Shown here piece by piece: positions 61,791-64,000 of a stretch of DNA of 64,000 nucleotides. A program made the translations under genes and the position numbers. This DNA is from JACVRW01 sp963812415 (GTDB taxonomy: Bacteria; Actinomycetota; Thermoleophilia; Solirubrobacterales; Thermoleophilaceae). The notes beneath the pieces are model-generated. The model saw only the letters and a list, made by a program, of their open reading frames with translations, did not search any database and had not been told where the DNA came from. The stretch is from NCBI GenBank assembly GCA_963812415.1, contig CAWEVH010000021.1, positions 62,001 through 126,000 on the forward strand, read 5' to 3'. Position 1 is the first letter of the stretch. The number at the start of each line of letters is the position of its first letter.

Positions 61791-62815
61791 TCCACCTTCG
61801 GATCGTCGCGCCGGAGGCGACGGCGCATCAGGCGCTCGAGCTGCTGTGCGCCTCGCCGTCGGTCCTGAACGTCGTGCATCTCCACGGCGCGGCGAAGAAG
61901 CCGGCGGGGGACGTGATCCTGTGCGACGTCGCGCGCGAGGACGCCAGCGTGATCATCAGCGACCTCAAGGAGCTCGACATCCCGCGCACGGGCTCGATCG
62001 CCGTCGAGCACATCGACATCTCGATCTCCGAGGCCGCGATCGCCGCGGAGAAGGCCGCGGCCGGGCTGCCGTCCGACGCGGTCGTCTGGGAGGAGGTCGA
62101 GTCGCGCACCTCGGAGAACACCGAGCTCTCGTTCAGCTTCGTGCTGTTCATGGTCGCGGCGATGCAGATCGCCGCGGTGGGAATCATCCTCGACCAGCCG
62201 ATCCTGATCGTCGGCGCGATGGTGGTCGGCCCCGAGTTCGGCCCGCTGGCGGGCCTGTCGGTGGCGCTCGTGAACCTGCAGGGAAAGCTCGCCAAGCGCT
62301 CGCTGGTCGCGCTGCTGGTGGGCTTCCCGCTCGGCATACTCGCGGCCCTCCTCACGACGCTGTTCATGATCGCGGTGGGGGCCTTCCCGGAGGACTTCGC
62401 GGACGCTCAGCATCCGTTCACGGAGTTCATCTCGAACCCGGACTTCCTCAGCTTCTTCGTGGCGTTCGTGGCCGGCTCGGCGGGAGTCCTGTCGCTCACG
62501 TCGGCCAAGTCAGGGGCGCTCGTCGGCGTGCTGATCTCGGTCACGACGATCCCGGCGGCATCGAACATCGGCGTGGCGGCCGCCTACGGCGAGTGGGGCG
62601 ACGCCGCCGGCGCCGCGCTCCAGCTCGGCGTGAACCTCGCGGGCATCGTCGTCGCGGGGGTGCTCACGCTCTTCGTGCAGCGTCGCTACTACGTCGTCCG
62701 CCGGCGCCGCCACCTGATGGACCCCGCCCGAACCGCCGCGGGGCTGCCGCTCGGCCGCAGCGCACGCGGGACCACCGAGGTTCCGGGCTGGGAAGAGCTG
62801 GGGAAGCGCCGCTAA
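61787..62815 (+). CDS. DUF389 family membrane protein
   Basis: 342 residues. A ferredoxin-like N-terminal domain (MIHLRIVAPEATAHQALELL, VLNVVHLHGAAKKPAGDVIL) precedes a block of about six helices. The conserved DUF389 core is SFVLFMVAAMQIAAVGIILD, ILIVGAMVVGPEFGPLAGLS and SGALVGVLISVTTIPAASNI. C-terminus is cytoplasmic and basic (RRYYVVRRRRHLMDPA). Physiological role is not established for the family. Its stop overlaps the convergent dehydrogenase stop. Confidence 0.88.
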   Translation: MIHLRIVAPEATAHQALELLCASPSVLNVVHLHGAAKKPAGDVILCDVAREDASVIISDLKELDIPRTGSIAVEHIDISISEAAIAAEKAAAGLPSDAVVWEEVESRTSENTELSFSFVLFMVAAMQIAAVGIILDQPILIVGAMVVGPEFGPLAGLSVALVNLQGKLAKRSLVALLVGFPLGILAALLTTLFMIAVGAFPEDFADAQHPFTEFISNPDFLSFFVAFVAGSAGVLSLTSAKSGALVGVLISVTTIPAASNIGVAAAYGEWGDAAGAALQLGVNLAGIVVAGVLTLFVQRRYYVVRRRRHLMDPARTAAGLPLGRSARGTTEVPGWEELGKRR

Positions 62816-63877
62816 AGCGAGGCCCAGATGTCGATCTTCGTGCGCACCCGCCCGATCACCTCGTCGGTGAACTCGCTCGTGCTCGCGTGGCCGCCCAGGT
62901 CCGGCGTGCGCACGCCGGTGGCCACCGCCTCGAGCACCGACTCGTAGACCGCCCTCGAGGCGGTCTCCTCGTCGGCGTAGTGGAGCACGGCAGCGGCCGC
63001 GAGGATCATCGCCATCGGGTTCGCGATGTCCTTCCCGAGCAGTGCGGGCGCGGTTCCGTGCGGCGCCTCGGCCATGACCGCGCTCGGCTCGTACTCGTCG
63101 TCGAACGCCACGAGCACCGACTCGGCGCCCGCGATCGAGCCGAACATCGGCATCACGAGGTCGGACAGGCAGTCGCCGTCGCGGTTGAGCGCGGGGATCA
63201 CGAGCGGGGCGTCCGCGGCGCCGGAGATCAGCCCGGCGTAGGTGGCGTCGATCAGCACGGGGGCGTACGGGCACCTCCGGATGGCGCTCCGCGGCCGCGT
63301 CCATCTCCTCCTTCAGCATGCCCTCGTAGACCGGGCTCACCGTCCACTTCGGCCCCCCGTAGACGCGCCCGTGGATGCGCTGCGCGGTCCGGAAGCTGTA
63401 CTCCGCGACCGCGCGACAGACGCTGCGGGTGATGCGCTCGGTGCGGTAGGCGGCCTCGTCGCCGTCCTCCTCGGCTCGCCACTGCTCGGCGCCGTAGGCG
63501 TCCCCGACCGCCATCCGCACGATGGCGATCGGGTAGTGGACGCCGGCCACCGGGGTCACGCCGGGGATGCGGCGCCCCGTGCGGATGATCACCTTGCCGT
63601 CGATCGCCTCGCGCAGGATGCGGTTCGGGCTGCCCACGTCGTCGGCGCCCTCGGGCGTCACCGTGGCGGCCTTCAGCCCGTAGCGCGCCTCGCGCATCGC
63701 CTCGGCGGCGGCGGTCACGACGTCGTTGTCGGTGCGGCGGCGGTTCTCCAGCGAGAGGTCGTAGTGCTCGAACTCGACCTCCACCTTCGTGACGCCCGGA
63801 TCGAGCACGCGCAGGGCCTGCTCGAGCAGCTCCTGGCCGGTCTCGTCGCCCTCCAGCACGATAATGGGGAGCGCCAT
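62812..63877 (-). CDS. Isocitrate/isopropylmalate dehydrogenase-family protein (frameshift)
   Basis: 354 residues when one extra C near 63268-63271 is removed, joining ERHPEVP to YAPVLIDATYAGLISG. Starts MALPIIVLEGDETGQELLEQ. Family segments are TVTPEGADDVGSPNRILREA, KVIIRTGRRIPGVTPVAG, LNRDGDCLSDLVMPMFGSIA, EAPHGTAPALLGKDIANPMA and RTPDLGGHASTSEFTDEVI. The DGDCLSD loop and HGTAPALLGKD suggest an isocitrate rather than isopropylmalate enzyme, and leuB is present elsewhere. Its start codon overlaps that of the divergent gene. Confidence 0.82.
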
Positions 63878-64000
63878 GGCAGGGGAATCTACCGCCAGCT
63901 GCTCCTGGTGCGGCGACACGATCGAGCCTCACGACGGCTGGCGCGTCCAGGAGCTGCCGGGCGAGCGCAGGGCGGCGTTCTGCCGGCTCGAGCACGTCGT
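63876..64000 (+). CDS. Zinc-ribbon-type small protein, cut by the window edge
   Basis: The first 41 codons are visible: MAGESTASCSWCGDTIEPHD, then GWRVQELPGERRAAFCRLEH and VV at the edge. Cysteines in CSWC and FCRLEH look like a treble-clef or zinc-ribbon site. The ATG (63876-63878) shares bases with the opposite gene's ATG (63875-63877). Confidence 0.55.
   Translation, partial: MAGESTASCSWCGDTIEPHDGWRVQELPGERRAAFCRLEHV

Overview
This is a high-GC (roughly 70% or more) bacterial chromosome segment. Gene content (menaquinone biosynthesis, GatCAB, a cystathionine beta-synthase/gamma-lyase pair) and the 16S/23S sequences point to a deep-branching actinobacterium. Thermoleophilia (Solirubrobacterales or Gaiellales type) is the best guess, but it is an inference without a database search. 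The 23S gene appears to lack the long helix-54 insertion of ordinary high-GC actinobacteria. Several conserved genes (pcrA, gatC, gatA, menE, the class V aminotransferase, the isocitrate/isopropylmalate dehydrogenase) carry one-base frameshifts, mostly next to C or G runs. These look like residual assembly errors more than decay, so several entries below are reconstructed across a shift.

Layout. 0-5 kb: end of a VOC protein, an ABC-2 exporter pair, pcrA helicase and folD. 5-12 kb: an MFS transporter (minus), two envelope proteins and the gatC-gatA-gatB amidotransferase operon. 12-14.5 kb: small membrane proteins, a collapsed NDH-2 remnant, a tandem acetyltransferase, a 45-nt palindrome and a family of GC-rich 48-49 bp repeats. 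14.5-16.8 kb: ilvB-ilvN. 16.8-25.5 kb: the classical menaquinone pathway (menF, menD, menH, menC, menA, menB, menE). 25.5-30 kb: ilvC, a proline-rich membrane protein, a class V aminotransferase and serA. 30-34.5 kb: a truncated LysR regulator, cystathionine gamma-lyase/synthase, cystathionine beta-synthase and a quinone oxidoreductase. 34.5-46 kb: a leucine/isoleucine cluster: leader peptide, leuA, an iron-type dehydrogenase, an SDR, an XRE-cupin regulator, leuC, leuD, a methyltransferase, leuB, ilvE, cimA and a DegT aminotransferase. 46-53.7 kb: an AlkZ-like winged-helix protein, GNAT, argH, mpg, a class A PBP and tyrS. 53.7-59.9 kb: one 16S-23S-5S rRNA operon without tRNA genes. 59.9-64 kb: small hypotheticals, an HD-like protein, a thioesterase, a DUF389 protein, an isocitrate/isopropylmalate dehydrogenase-family protein and a cut-off zinc-ribbon protein.

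How the genes work together. ilvBN, ilvC, ilvE, leuABCD and cimA give nearly all of branched-chain amino acid synthesis, with isoleucine probably made from citramalate. The seven men genes cover chorismate to demethylmenaquinone, apart from a dedicated DHNA-CoA thioesterase.

Three non-coding signals stand out. (1) The 23S gene is split at E. coli position 1951 by a 752-nt group I intron that encodes a single-motif LAGLIDADG endonuclease. (2) leuA is preceded by an 18-residue leader peptide whose run of leucine codons is complementary over 12 bp to the leuA ribosome-binding site, which suggests translational attenuation. (3) Most transcription units start with a TANNNT -10 hexamer only 7-11 nt before the start codon, which implies leaderless or nearly leaderless mRNAs as the rule in this genome.
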